Part shown: piece by piece, positions 51,711 to 60,246 of the stretch
Position numbering within the stretch: the stretch's first letter is position 1
Layout of the letters: every line of letters starts with the position of its first letter
Assembly: GCA_963772445.1 (NCBI GenBank)
Contig: CAVYXK010000014.1
Coordinates: 744,001-808,000, forward strand
Direction of reading: 5' to 3'
DNA length: 64,000 bases
Source of the DNA: CAVYXK01 sp963772445
GTDB lineage: Bacteria; Pseudomonadota; Alphaproteobacteria; Acetobacterales; Acetobacteraceae
The notes under the pieces: model-generated
Seen by the model: the letters and a program-made list of their open reading frames with translations, nothing else
What the model was told of the DNA's origin: nothing
The model's database searches: none
Translations under genes and position numbers: made by a program

Positions 51711-52525
51711 CCCAGAACTCGGCACTCTCGAGTAAATTCTGGCTCGTGGCGAAACTCAGAGTCCGCTACCATCACGGCGAAGTAAAACCAGTCATACAAC
51801 AGTAAGCAAGAAACAAGAATTGGAAGCATGAATACCAAGCACAGCACCACAAACTTTGCGCTGGACGTTAGCCCAGATCTCCCGTTGAGGTCGATCCTTT
51901 GAGGAGATGAGCTGATTACCTGAGTTACCGATAGCAGCACCAATTTGACGGGCTGACCTACGCTGTTGTCATAAAGTGTTGTTAGAAGAAATCTAACGTT
52001 GGCAAGGGACGCTCTGATAAGAAAATAGAACAGCGGCCCCAGCGTAATGTTGACGATCCAGAGCCACGCGCGATCACTAGTGACGCCAAGCAGCGGGACA
52101 TTGAATTGAGATACTTCCGAGGATCGATCACGTTGATACTGCAGTTCATGCTGCATATAGTCACTATCTATCTTCGAAAGGTCGAACTGATTAGTCCTTG
52201 GGGGGATCCCGACCGTATCAAGCCTGACGCGGTAGTCCAGGCTTGAATCCTTGAGCCTATCGGCACACCTCTCATCAAGGTTAACCTTGCTCTCTAGCGA
52301 GGCCAGGCATCTGATGATGTCGGCGTCCTTCTGCATAATCAGACCGAGGCGTTGCTGTTCGGAGGGATATACTATCGCATTAAGGGCCCAAAGCAGTAAC
52401 GCCCCGTAAATCAAGACAAATGCGTAGATAACAGTGCGGCTACTCTCTCCAAGCCTCTGCAGGACATCATAGCACTGCTTGAAGTCTTCATCGTTCATCA
52501 GTACAGGCGCCTTATGGTCACTCAT
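51677..52525 (-). CDS. Orphan membrane protein, AT-richer than surroundings
   Basis: The 282-residue protein has three likely membrane helices: about residues 30-52 (TVIYAFVLIYGALLLWALNA), 157-180 (WLWIVNITLGPLFYFLIRAS) and 226-255 (FVVLCLVFMLPILVSCLLLY). Between the first two is a soluble region of about 100 residues with DADIIRCLASLESK and DSDYMQHELQYQRDRS. The gene is clearly AT-richer, with different codon use, than flanking genes, which suggests recent transfer. ATG 52525 (MSDHKAPV) is preferred to the frame start at 52555 because GGGGAGGCAAG lies upstream. No family recognised. Confidence 0.65.
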   Translation of the reverse strand: MSDHKAPVLMNDEDFKQCYDVLQRLGESSRTVIYAFVLIYGALLLWALNAIVYPSEQQRLGLIMQKDADIIRCLASLESKVNLDERCADRLKDSSLDYRVRLDTVGIPPRTNQFDLSKIDSDYMQHELQYQRDRSSEVSQFNVPLLGVTSDRAWLWIVNITLGPLFYFLIRASLANVRFLLTTLYDNSVGQPVKLVLLSVTQVISSSPQRIDLNGRSGLTSSAKFVVLCLVFMLPILVSCLLLYDWFYFAVMVADSEFRHEPEFTRECRVLGYFLAACDLRS

Positions 52526-52699
52526 CTTCTTGCCTCCCCAAGTCGATGTTTGCACCTACGACAGGCGTTTTCCAACTATCGTCAGAAGCCGTCAGGGCAA
52601 GCAAGGCTGCAACAAGGCTGACGGAGGCGATGTGGTCAACCCCGCCGTCGGGATGCTAGGCAGGCAGGGACGTGCCGTATTTCCTGGGGAGCGAGGGCC

Positions 52700-53508
52700 A
52701 TGGATGCGCGATATGCGCAATATGCGCGTTTGCTGGTCGAGCGACCGCACCTGCGCGTGCTCCGCGTCCGCATGAACCGACCAGAGAAATACAACGCAGC
52801 CGACGCCGAGATGCATGCCAACATGGCGGAGATCTGGCGCGACATCGACACCGATGCGAGCGTGAACGCGGTTGTGGTGACCGGCGCGGGAAACGCCTTC
52901 TCCGCCGGTGGCGACCTGGCGATGATCGAGGAAATGCACCGCGATTTCGACGCGCGCGCACGAGCATGGCGCGAAGCCAGGGACATGGTATACAACGTCA
53001 TCAACTGCCGCAAACCGATTGTGTCCGCCATCAACGGCGTTGCCGTTGGCGCTGGCCTGGTGCTGGCGGTCCTGGCGGACTTCTCGGTCGCGGCGAAGTC
53101 GGCCGTATCATCGACGGCCATACCAAGCTCGGCGTCGCCGCCGGTGATCACGCCGCGATCATCTGGCCGCTCCTGCGCGGCATGGCCAAGGCCAAGTACC
53201 ATCCGCTCTTGTGCGAACCGCTCTCTGGCGAAGAAGCCGAGCGCATCGGCCTGGTCTCGCTCGCAGTGCCGGACGAAGAGCTGCAGGATCGTGCCCTGGA
53301 GATCGCCGTCCGCCTTGCCGAGGGCGCCCGGGCCGCCATCAGATGGACGAAATACGCCCTCAACAACTGGTTGCGTGCCGCGGGTCCGATTTTCCACACG
53401 TCACTGGCCCTGGAGTTCCTCGGCTTTACCGGCCCCGAGCTGCCGGAGGGTGTCGCAGCGCCGCGCGAAAAGTGCCCGCCGATATTCCCGCGCGACAGCG
53501 CTGTGTGA
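52700..53508 (+). pseudogene. Enoyl-CoA hydratase/isomerase family protein, one frameshift
   Basis: From ATG 52700 the frame has LRVRMNRPEKYNAADAEMHA, VVVTGAGNAFSAGGDLAMIE (oxyanion hole) and ISAINGVAVGAGLVLAVLAD-like VSAINGVAVGAGLVLAVLAD. At about 53103 one G is missing in TCGG(G)CCG; adding it continues AKSGRIIDGHTKLGVAAGDH and a full C-terminus to the stop at 53506. Restored length is about 270 residues. It resembles aromatic- or fatty-acyl-CoA hydratases. It stands alone between the accessory genes and an MFS gene. Confidence 0.78.
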
Positions 53509-53518
53509 TATAATACTA
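53498..53518. repeat. 21-bp AT-rich motif ending ATATAATACTA, copy 2
   Basis: GCGCTGTGTGATATAATACT plus A overlaps the stop codon of the enoyl-CoA hydratase gene and matches 19388-19408 at 19 of 21 positions. Confidence 0.4.
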
Positions 53519-53824
53519 GAGCCTGCGGCTTGGTGGTCAGCTTCCCGATCTACTGCAACTCTAACCCAACTTCCGCACCGGTTGAGAAAATAAAGCGCTA
53601 GATCAATACTTTACCGGCCGCGGCCGGATTTAGGCACCACACCGTCAGTGAGCGTGTGACTGGGTTTCGCTCGATGGCATCTCCTGGAACACCGGCGGCA
53701 AGGCCAGCCCAAGTGCACGACAGATCGGGTCGATGCTGGCGCGCGGGGCGGTCCCAGTGAGCAAGAGAGATCAAAGCTGACACGGCCTCTCGACGGGAAA
53801 GAGCCCGACCTACCCACTAAGAAA
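53509..53824. other. Intergenic region, no gene recognised
   Basis: This 316-base stretch between two convergent genes contains the perfect palindrome CCGGCCGCGGCCGG at 53614-53627 followed by ATTT, a possible terminator stem. A minus-strand fragment ending LNPAAAGKVLI looks like leftover coding sequence but cannot be assigned. Confidence 0.45.
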
Positions 53825-54991
53825 TCACGTCGCCAGTCGGGGCCGCGCTGTCCAGTGCCAGACCACGAGCCCGGTGGCGATCAGCACCGCCGGCAATACG
53901 GAAAGATTGAGCGTGCCCCACCCGGCGGTCACCTCGATCGCGCCGGAGGCGAACGACGTCGCCGCCACTGTACCGAACACGATGAAATCATTGGTAGCCT
54001 GCACCCGCACCCGTTCCGCGGCCGAGTGTGCCGTCGTCAGCAGCGCTGTGCCGCCGACGAACATAAAGTTCCACCCAATCCCCAGCAGCATCAGCGCTAC
54101 GACGAACGTAGCGAAGAACGGGGCAAACCCGAGATTGACCACCACACAGAACGAGGTCAGCAGGGCCCCCGCCAGAATCACCCGGTGCGCTCCGAAACGC
54201 TGGATCAGCCGGCCGGTCACGAAGCCGGGCAGAAACATCGCGATCGAATGCGCTCGGATCACCTCCGCCGCCGAATCGACGCCAAAGCCGCAGATCGTCA
54301 TCTGCAGCGGCGTCGAGGACATCACAAGGTTCATCGAGCCGTAGCCGGCCATGGCAGCGACCACCGCGGTCAGAAAACTTGGCCGGCCGATGATGTCGCG
54401 CAACGGCACGGGCGCCTCGCTGCGCGCCGGCGCCGGCGGCAGTCGGGTGAATCCCAACAGGGCAGCCGCCAGCATCGGCAGCACCAGCAGCGCGAGGTAC
54501 GTGCCCAGGAAGCGGAAGCCGGGGATCGTGTCGTTGGTGCGGATGACGATCTCCGGCCCCAGCACCGCGGCGACCAAACCGCCGGTCAGCACCAGCGAGA
54601 TCGCCCGCGACCGCGCCTCCGGGGCTGCGACTTCGGCGGCAGCGAAGCGCAGATGCTGGGAGATGCCGAACCCCATGCCCGCCGGCACCGCCGCCAGGCA
54701 GTAGATCGGGAAGCTGCCGCGCCATACCCCCAGCGCGAAACCCAGGCTGCCGCAGAGCGCCATCACGACGCCGAGCCAGAAGCCGGGGCGCCGCCCGAGT
54801 CGCGCGAACACGATCCCCGCCGGAATCGACCCCGCCATCACTCCGGCCATCTGGATCGCCATCGGCAACGTGGTCATCGCCGGCGCCACAGCGAGCGAGC
54901 GGCCGATGATCGAGGCCATCACCACCTGCCCCGACATCACCGCGTTCAGCAGCGCCTGACAGCAGAACAGCAGCCAGACGTTACGGTTCAT
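53825..54991 (-). CDS. MFS transporter
   Basis: The 388-residue protein has 12 hydrophobic segments. MAGSIPAGIVFARLGRRPGF is the motif A region between helices 2 and 3, and a related GFVTGRLIQRFGAHRVIL lies between helices 8 and 9, as expected for an MFS duplication. It resembles YfcJ/YcaD-like proteins of unknown substrate. The start is three bases after the thiL stop, so the two are co-transcribed. Confidence 0.85.
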   Translation of the reverse strand: MNRNVWLLFCCQALLNAVMSGQVVMASIIGRSLAVAPAMTTLPMAIQMAGVMAGSIPAGIVFARLGRRPGFWLGVVMALCGSLGFALGVWRGSFPIYCLAAVPAGMGFGISQHLRFAAAEVAAPEARSRAISLVLTGGLVAAVLGPEIVIRTNDTIPGFRFLGTYLALLVLPMLAAALLGFTRLPPAPARSEAPVPLRDIIGRPSFLTAVVAAMAGYGSMNLVMSSTPLQMTICGFGVDSAAEVIRAHSIAMFLPGFVTGRLIQRFGAHRVILAGALLTSFCVVVNLGFAPFFATFVVALMLLGIGWNFMFVGGTALLTTAHSAAERVRVQATNDFIVFGTVAATSFASGAIEVTAGWGTLNLSVLPAVLIATGLVVWHWTARPRLAT

Positions 54992-54994
54992 CGC

Positions 54995-55954
54995 TCAGAA
55001 ATGACTCCACCCGCCGGTGCCGATCGGCATTACCGTCCCATCTTCCGCCTGCACCGTGACGCCGGGCGCGCCTGCAAGGAAGCGGCCGATCCGGGTAACA
55101 GCCATGCCGGCGTTCTGGGCGGCCTGCTGCAAGTCCGACTCGCGGGCGGGCGGTACAGCCAGCAGCAGCTCGTAATCATCGCCACCGGTCAGGCAGGTGG
55201 TCAGCCATTCCGGCCCGCCCGCGCGCGCGGCTTCGGACAGCGGCACGCGGGCGGCCTCGATCTCGGCGGCTAGCCCGCCGGCGCGACAAAGGTGGCGGAG
55301 ATCCTGTACCAGCCCGTCCGACACATCCATTCCCGCCGAAACAATCCCGCTGATCGCCAGCCCAAGCCGCGGCTGCGGTAATCTGTAACGGGACAGAAGA
55401 TAGCCGGTCGGATCAGTCAGCCGCCCGCGCGCCACCGCCAGCCCGAGCGCGCCGTCGCCGATCGTGCCGGTGACCCATATCCCGTCGCCCGGCTGCGCCC
55501 CCGCCCGCCGCACCACCGCGCCGGGCGCCACATGCCCGATGATGGTGAGCGAAAGCGAAACAGGGCCCGGCGTCGAGGTCGTATCCCCGCCCAGCAAGGT
55601 TACGCCGAACTCCGCCTGATCCTGCGCCAGACCGGCGACGAAGGCGCCGAACCATGCATCCGGCGTGGCACGAGGCGCCGAAACGGTCAGCAAATAGTAG
55701 AGCGGCTCGGCCCCTTTCGCCGCCAGATCGGACAGGTTCACCCGCAGCAGCTTGCGCGCGACCAGATCCGGCGGATCGTCGGGCAGGAAATGCACGCCGC
55801 CCACCATCGCATCGACGCTCAGCACCAACTCGCGGCCTGGCGGCGGTGCGATCACCGCCGCGTCATCTGCAAGCCCCAGCGCGCCCGGCCCCGCCAGCGG
55901 GCGAAAATGCCGCGCGATCAGCCCGAATTCGGGCGGCAGCTCGGAGTGCGACAT
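54995..55954 (-). CDS. thiL: Thiamine-monophosphate kinase
   Basis: The 319-residue protein has the ThiL/PurM fold: GLADDAAVIAPPPGRELVLS near the N-terminus, VDAMVGGVHF with metal-binding Asp, ARKLLRVNLSDLAAKGA, GGDTTSTPGPVSLSLTIIGH, and AGMDVSDGLVQDLRHLC with the catalytic aspartates. It phosphorylates thiamine monophosphate to the active diphosphate. ATG 55954 (MSHSELPPEFGLI) starts at the family N-terminus; the open frame upstream is not conserved. In related genomes thiL follows nusB directly; here about 1.5 kb of decayed DNA lies between. Confidence 0.93.
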   Translation of the reverse strand: MSHSELPPEFGLIARHFRPLAGPGALGLADDAAVIAPPPGRELVLSVDAMVGGVHFLPDDPPDLVARKLLRVNLSDLAAKGAEPLYYLLTVSAPRATPDAWFGAFVAGLAQDQAEFGVTLLGGDTTSTPGPVSLSLTIIGHVAPGAVVRRAGAQPGDGIWVTGTIGDGALGLAVARGRLTDPTGYLLSRYRLPQPRLGLAISGIVSAGMDVSDGLVQDLRHLCRAGGLAAEIEAARVPLSEAARAGGPEWLTTCLTGGDDYELLLAVPPARESDLQQAAQNAGMAVTRIGRFLAGAPGVTVQAEDGTVMPIGTGGWSHF

Positions 55955-56070
55955 CGCGCCCGAGCTTCGCGCTTCACACCTCGCCTCGCAAGCCGAGGGC
56001 TTGAGGCCGCTGCGCCTCTCGGGCGACAGTGCCCCACGCCGCATCGCCGGCGATCACGGAGAGAACATCA

Positions 56071-56590
56071 TGCAAGATCAGTCTCGTCGATCATCGGCGA
56101 AGCGTCGCCACGTGCTACAGGCGTCCGCCGCCCCGGCTGTCACCGCCGCGTTGCTCGCTAGCTTCGGCATCGACAAGGCGCGGGCGCAGGCGGCACTGGA
56201 GGCCGCCGGCCGCTCCGGCAAACCGCTCTCAATGCGGCGTTCAGCAATGCCGGGCTGCAGGCCACCTGGTGCGCCCAGGGGAAGGCCGCCGAGTACTGGG
56301 GCAAACTGTTCAACGTCAACGTCACCTGGTTCGACGGCGAGCTGTCCACCACCAAGCAGCGCGCCGCAATCGACGACATCGCGTCACGCAAATGGGATTT
56401 CGTCGCCATCCAGGCTTTCGGCATCGGCACGCTGACCGCGCCGGTCAACAAGATGATCGATGCCGGCATCCAGGTAATCGACATGGACACGCTGATCGCG
56501 CCGCTGGAGAGGATGAACGTGCGCAGCTTCATCGCGCCGGATAACGATTTCATGGGCGCATTGGTGACCGGGCGCTGGTCGGATGCTTGC
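56071..56590 (+). pseudogene. Sugar ABC transporter substrate-binding protein, frame-broken and truncated
   Basis: A Tat-type signal peptide KRRHVLQASAAPAVTAALLA is followed by GKPL, where an extra CT (56227-56230) changes the frame to NAAFSNAGLQATWCAQ. A missing G near 56279 moves it again to GKAAEYWGKLFNVNVTWFDG, and the frame then stays open through FVAIQAFGIGTLTAPVNKMI and FIAPDNDFMGALVT. This is the first half of a Peripla_BP_4 sugar-binding protein. The rest is absent, and sequence homology ends near 56590. It is a clear remnant, on the strand opposite to its neighbours. Confidence 0.8.
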
Positions 56591-56600
56591 GTAAGCATCC
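56581..56600. repeat. Perfect hairpin GGATGCTT-GCGT-AAGCATCC
   Basis: Eight-base arms are perfectly complementary with a GCGT loop. It lies where homology to the sugar-binding protein ends, so it may mark the breakpoint or be a small repeat. Confidence 0.6.
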
Positions 56601-56709
56601 GCCGGCAGCGGGGAGGCCGGCTGGAGGCGTCGGTGAGACCCTTCGAACAAGGCTACCTGCGTGGCACCAGGATTGCCGGACGCCCCCGGTCGCCGGAGCA
56701 GAATCCAAC

Positions 56710-57096
56710 TCAGCGTACCCGCTCGATCGTGACTCCTATGTCAGCACCGACCGCCTCTCAGGCTCGATCAGCGGTCAGCGCGACCTGCCCGGTCCGCTGC
56801 GCCAGCGCCGGGCACAGCCGGTCTCCCAGAGACAGCCCGGCGCTCTTCGTCGCCCGGGCCATCAGCGCGGCACGTATCGCCAGGTCCTCATCGATCGGAA
56901 CCAACGTAACCGCCAGGCCGTTGCGCATCGCCGACAGGTCATCCACCGAGGCGCCCCGAAGCACATAACGCGTCGCGACCTCGGCGAAATTCGCCGTGGT
57001 CATCTCGGCGCCGTCCAGGATCGCATCGAGGACACGCTGCTGTCCCGGTTCCTCGAAAATCAGAGCCAGGACCGCAGACGCATCAAGAACGATCAC
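56710..57096 (-). pseudogene. vapC: VapC-type PIN-domain toxin with premature TGA near the C-terminus
   Basis: From GTG 57096 the protein has the PIN-domain acids in MIVLDASAVLALIFEEPG (D5), TTANFAEVATRYV (E39) and AGLSLGDRLCPALAQRT. The frame meets TGA at 56758-56760 after LTADRA; the next codons in the same frame, EAVGADIGVTIERVR and a stop at 56710, give the usual VapC tail. The TGA replaces the position where VapC proteins have Trp (TGG). VapC would cleave RNA, and VapB blocks it. The start overlaps the vapB stop (GTGA). Loss of 16 residues may or may not abolish activity. Confidence 0.78.
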
Positions 57097-57346
57097 TCAG
57101 CTTCGCCCTCACGCCGGCCTTCGGTCGGGCGGTCGGTGATGAACCGCTCTACGCTGTCCGCCCCCCGAACAGCTTGCGCGCCTGTTGCTGGACTCGAAGG
57201 ATCGAGTCTCGCACAGTCCGGACGCGGATTTCCCCATCCTCGACCCGAACCAGAACCGGACCGCCCTGTTCCAGCCCCACCTGCCGGTGCATCTGGGCTG
57301 GTAAGCTCAGTTTCCCTGATTCGGACACTCTGGTCACCGTGTCCAT
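57093..57346 (-). pseudogene. vapB: AbrB-type VapB antitoxin, one frameshift near the C-terminus
   Basis: From ATG 57346 the frame reads VTRVSESGKLSLPAQMHRQV, an AbrB-type DNA-binding fold, then RVQQQARKLFGG. At a run of six G (57160-57165) it changes so that the present frame stops after GRTA (57149), whereas the alternative frame gives DSVERFITDRPTEGRRE, the normal VapC-binding tail ending at 57093 with overlap into vapC. A one-base change in the G run explains it. If the frame is truly broken the antitoxin lacks its toxin-binding end. Confidence 0.72.
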
Positions 57347-57473
57347 TCTCGTCCTCTGCCTGGCTGGGACCCATCCTACAAGCGGGGAATATAGCGGCAT
57401 TAGGTCCGAACTGCGAAGTTGGGGACTGAACGGCGAAATTCCCTACGCACCCCACCGAACCCAGCACTGACCA

Positions 57474-57959
57474 CTACCCCCCAAACTCCCCCGGCCGCAG
57501 AAGGCGCGCCAGCCGGTCCAGCACCCCATTGGCCATCCGCGGCTCATCGCCGATGAAAAACCCGTGGGCAACGTCCAGGTATTCGTTGATCACCACCTTG
57601 GCCGGTGGCCCGTCTGCCATCCCAAGCTCCGCCCCGCCCGCGCGCATCAGAGCGCGAAGCACCGGGTCGATGCGGGCCAGCGGCCATTCGGCCGGCAGTG
57701 CCGCGGCCAGCATGCGGTCGATCGTATCCTGCTGCGCCACCGCCGCACGCACGATGCGTGCGAACAGCGGCACCTCCGCCTCCGGCACCCGCCCCTCCTC
57801 GAAACCTCCGGTCCCCGGCCTTTCCCCCAGCCGGTGGCGGACGAACTCGTCGATCACAGTCTCCGGGTTCTCCTGCGCCTGCTCGCTCTGGAACAGCGCC
57901 TGTACGGCGGCGACCCGGGAAGCAGTGCGGGCGCGGGATTTGGGGCGTGGTTTGGCCAC
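57474..57959 (-). CDS. nusB: Transcription antitermination protein NusB
   Basis: The 161-residue protein has the NusB fold, with ARTASRVAAVQALFQSEQAQ at the N-terminus, a middle stretch LARIDPVLRALMRAGGAEL and the C-terminal KVVINEYLDVAHGFF and VLDRLARLLRP. With NusE it binds boxA RNA in rRNA operons. The start is GTG 57959. It is the last gene of the riboflavin cluster, 77 bases after ribH, with a GC-rich repeat between. Confidence 0.93.
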   Translation of the reverse strand: MAKPRPKSRARTASRVAAVQALFQSEQAQENPETVIDEFVRHRLGERPGTGGFEEGRVPEAEVPLFARIVRAAVAQQDTIDRMLAAALPAEWPLARIDPVLRALMRAGGAELGMADGPPAKVVINEYLDVAHGFFIGDEPRMANGVLDRLARLLRPGEFGG

Positions 57960-57969
57960 CTACCGCACT

Positions 57970-58010
57970 GCCCCCCCTCCCCTTGCGGGAGGGGGAGGGG
58001 GGGAGGGCGC
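57970..58010. repeat. CCCTTGCGGGAGGGGG-type repeat between ribH and nusB
   Basis: CCCTCCCCTTGCGGGAGGGG forms a stem-loop in the ribH-nusB gap, followed by GGGAGGGCGCCGTGCCTCC. It belongs to the same family as the copies at 3291, 19430 and 62070-62230. Confidence 0.7.
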
Positions 58011-58036
58011 CGTGCCTCCATCCCTCATAGCGTCGC

Positions 58037-58519
58037 TCACACCGCCCCCAACCGACGCGCGACGGCAATCTGCTGCAACGCCGCGGCCGCCGCCTCGCCA
58101 CCCTTGTTATGACCATCCCGCCCAGAGCGCGCCAGCGCCTGGTCCAGCCGGTGCACCGTCAGCACGCCCTGTCCCATCGCCACCCCGAATTGCAGCGCCA
58201 CCGTCATCAGCCCGCCGATCGTCTCGCGACAGATATGGTCGTAGTGGTCCGTCTCCCCCCGCACCACGCAACCAAGCGCCACGTACCCGTCGAACCGCCG
58301 GCTGCCGCGCAGCGCCATCCGCAGGGCTTGCGGCAACTCGAACGCGCCAGCCACGTCCAGCGTCTCGAAGGTGGCCCCCGCCTGGCGCAGGATGCGCTCG
58401 GCGCCCCGCGTCAGCCCCTCGACCACGTCGCGGTAATAGGGCGCGCGCAACACCAAGAGGTGTGGCGGTGGCCCCTCGACCCGCGGCGCCGACGGCAGGG
58501 CGGCATCCTCGGTGCTCAC
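58037..58519 (-). CDS. ribH: 6,7-dimethyl-8-ribityllumazine synthase
   Basis: The 160-residue protein has the lumazine synthase pattern: VLRAPYYRDVVEGLTRGAER, VAGAFELPQALRMAL with the substrate loop, GYVALGCVVRGETDHYDHIC with the catalytic His, and GVLTVHRLDQALARSG. It joins 3,4-dihydroxy-2-butanone 4-phosphate with the ribitylaminopyrimidine. GTG 58519 overlaps the ribBA stop (GTGA). KGGEAA near the end is also typical. Confidence 0.93.
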   Translation of the reverse strand: MSTEDAALPSAPRVEGPPPHLLVLRAPYYRDVVEGLTRGAERILRQAGATFETLDVAGAFELPQALRMALRGSRRFDGYVALGCVVRGETDHYDHICRETIGGLMTVALQFGVAMGQGVLTVHRLDQALARSGRDGHNKGGEAAAAALQQIAVARRLGAV

Positions 58520-59650
58520 CGCTGCGGCGCCTCGCCGACGATCGGCCGCGTCTCCACCACGTTCAGCCCATATCCATCCAGCCCAATGATCGTTCGCCGC
58601 CGATTGGACAGCAGCACCATTTCCTTCACCCCGAGATCGAGCAGGATCTGCGCACCGATCCCGTAATCCCGAAGCTCCTGCTGCGGCCGTGGCGACATCG
58701 CAAGCTGTCGCACCCGGTCCGAAAGCGCGGTCTTGCGATGATCGCGGATCAGCACGACCGCGCCGCGCCCCTCGCGGCTGATCATGTTCATCGCGCTGTG
58801 GACCGAGATCCAGTGCGACCCGCCGGTCATGTCATCCAGCAGATCGACTGCGTGCATGCGCACCAGCACCGGCTCGGGACCCGACAGGTCGCCCTTCACT
58901 AGTGCCACGTGCTCCTGGTACTCTACGGTGTTGGCATAGACGATCAGCCGCCACTGCCCGCCGGCCACGTGATCGAACGTGCCTTCCTGCACCCGTCTAA
59001 CCAGCCGTTCGGTGCGCCGCCGATGCGCGATCAGATCGGCGATGCTGCCGAGCTTCAGATTGTGCCGCTGGGCGAAGGCAACGAGGTCCGGCAACCGGGC
59101 CATGGTGCCGTCGTCGTTCATGATCTCGCAGATCGACCGCCGCCGGAGAGAGCCCCGCCATGCGGGCGATATCAACCGACGCTTCGGTATGCCCGGCGCG
59201 CACCAGCGTGCCGCCCTCACGCGCGACCAGCGGGAAGATGTGCCCGGGCGTTACGATATCATCGCGCCCGCATTCCGGATTGATCGCGACCGCGATGGTG
59301 CGTGCCCGGTCATGCGCCGAGATCCCCGTAGTGACGCCATCACGCGCCTCGATCGAGACGGTGAACGCCGTCTGATGGCGGGTGCCGTTGTGCGCGCTCA
59401 TCAGCCCCAGGCCGAGCTGCTCGACGCGGTGGCGGGTCATCGCCAGGCAGATCAGCCCTCGTGCGTGGCGGGCCATGAAATTCACCGCTTCCGGCGTGGC
59501 GAACTGCGCCGGGATAACAAGGTCGCCCTCGTTCTCCCGGTCCTCGTCATCGACCAGGATGAACATCCGCCCGTTGCGCGCCTCCTCAACCAGCTCGTCG
59601 GCACTGGTGAGATACTGCGACAGGGCGACGCTCTTGATGCCGTCCATCAT
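58516..59650 (-). pseudogene. ribBA: 3,4-dihydroxy-2-butanone-4-phosphate synthase/GTP cyclohydrolase II-like protein, one frameshift
   Basis: From ATG 59650 the DHBP synthase domain has FILVDDEDRENEGDLVIPAQ, GLICLAMTRHRVEQLGLGLM and GHTEASVDIARMAGLSPA. One extra base at about 59131 breaks the frame; removing it continues VICEIMNDDGTMARLPDLVA and a GTP-cyclohydrolase-II-like half with VALVKGDLSGPEPVLVRMH, which lacks the usual zinc-cysteine cluster and is probably inactive. The broken point is inside the DHBP synthase domain, needed for riboflavin synthesis, and no second copy is seen here. A sequence error is likely. Start and stop overlap ribE and ribH. Confidence 0.82.
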
Positions 59651-60246
59651 CGGAACTCCGCCAACCGCGCGACATAGCGCGCCAGCATGTCGATTTCGAT
59701 GTTCACCGGATCGTTGGACGTCAGCAAGCCGAAGCAGGTCACCGAAGCGGTGTGCGGGATGATGTTGACCGAGAACCCCGCTTCGTCCACCTCGTTCACC
59801 GTCAGCGACACGCCATCGACCGCCATGCTGCCCTTCACCGCAATGAACCGCATCAGCCGGCGAGGCGCCGCGAACCGCCATCGTGTCGAGCCGTTCTCGG
59901 CCTCGGACGAGACCGCAACTCCGACGCCATCCACGTGGCCGGACACGAAATGCCCGCCCAACTCGTCGCCCACGCGCAGCGATCGTTCTAGATTAACCCG
60001 TGTGCCGACCAGCCAGCGCCCCAACGTGGTCTTCGACAGAGTCTCGGCCGAAGCGTCGGCGGCGAACCAGTTCGGCCCTACCTCCACCGCCGTCAGGCAG
60101 CAACCGGAGCAGGCGATCGACGCACCGATCGGAATTGACGCCGTATCATCCCAGGGGGCGGTGATGACGAGCCGCATGTCCTTGCCGCCGCCGATCGGTT
60201 CGATTGCGCGGACGGTGCCGAGTGCCGTGACGATGCCGGTGAACAC
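59647..60246 (-). CDS. ribE: Riboflavin synthase, alpha chain
   Basis: The 199-residue protein begins MFTGIVTALGTV and has the two lumazine-binding repeats typical of the enzyme. Each repeat has a GxSxxxxGxxLT-like element: ASIACSGCCLTAVEV in the first and GSMAVDGVSLTVNEVD in the second. HFVSGHVDGVG is also conserved. It dismutates two lumazines into riboflavin. It overlaps the ribBA start (ATGA) and follows ribD directly, with adjacent stop and start codons. Confidence 0.95.
   Translation of the reverse strand: MFTGIVTALGTVRAIEPIGGGKDMRLVITAPWDDTASIPIGASIACSGCCLTAVEVGPNWFAADASAETLSKTTLGRWLVGTRVNLERSLRVGDELGGHFVSGHVDGVGVAVSSEAENGSTRWRFAAPRRLMRFIAVKGSMAVDGVSLTVNEVDEAGFSVNIIPHTASVTCFGLLTSNDPVNIEIDMLARYVARLAEFR

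Noticed and set aside
53855..55273. A 472-codon plus-strand frame opposite the MFS and thiL genes
   Set aside because: It crosses two well-supported genes on the other strand and has shadow-like composition.
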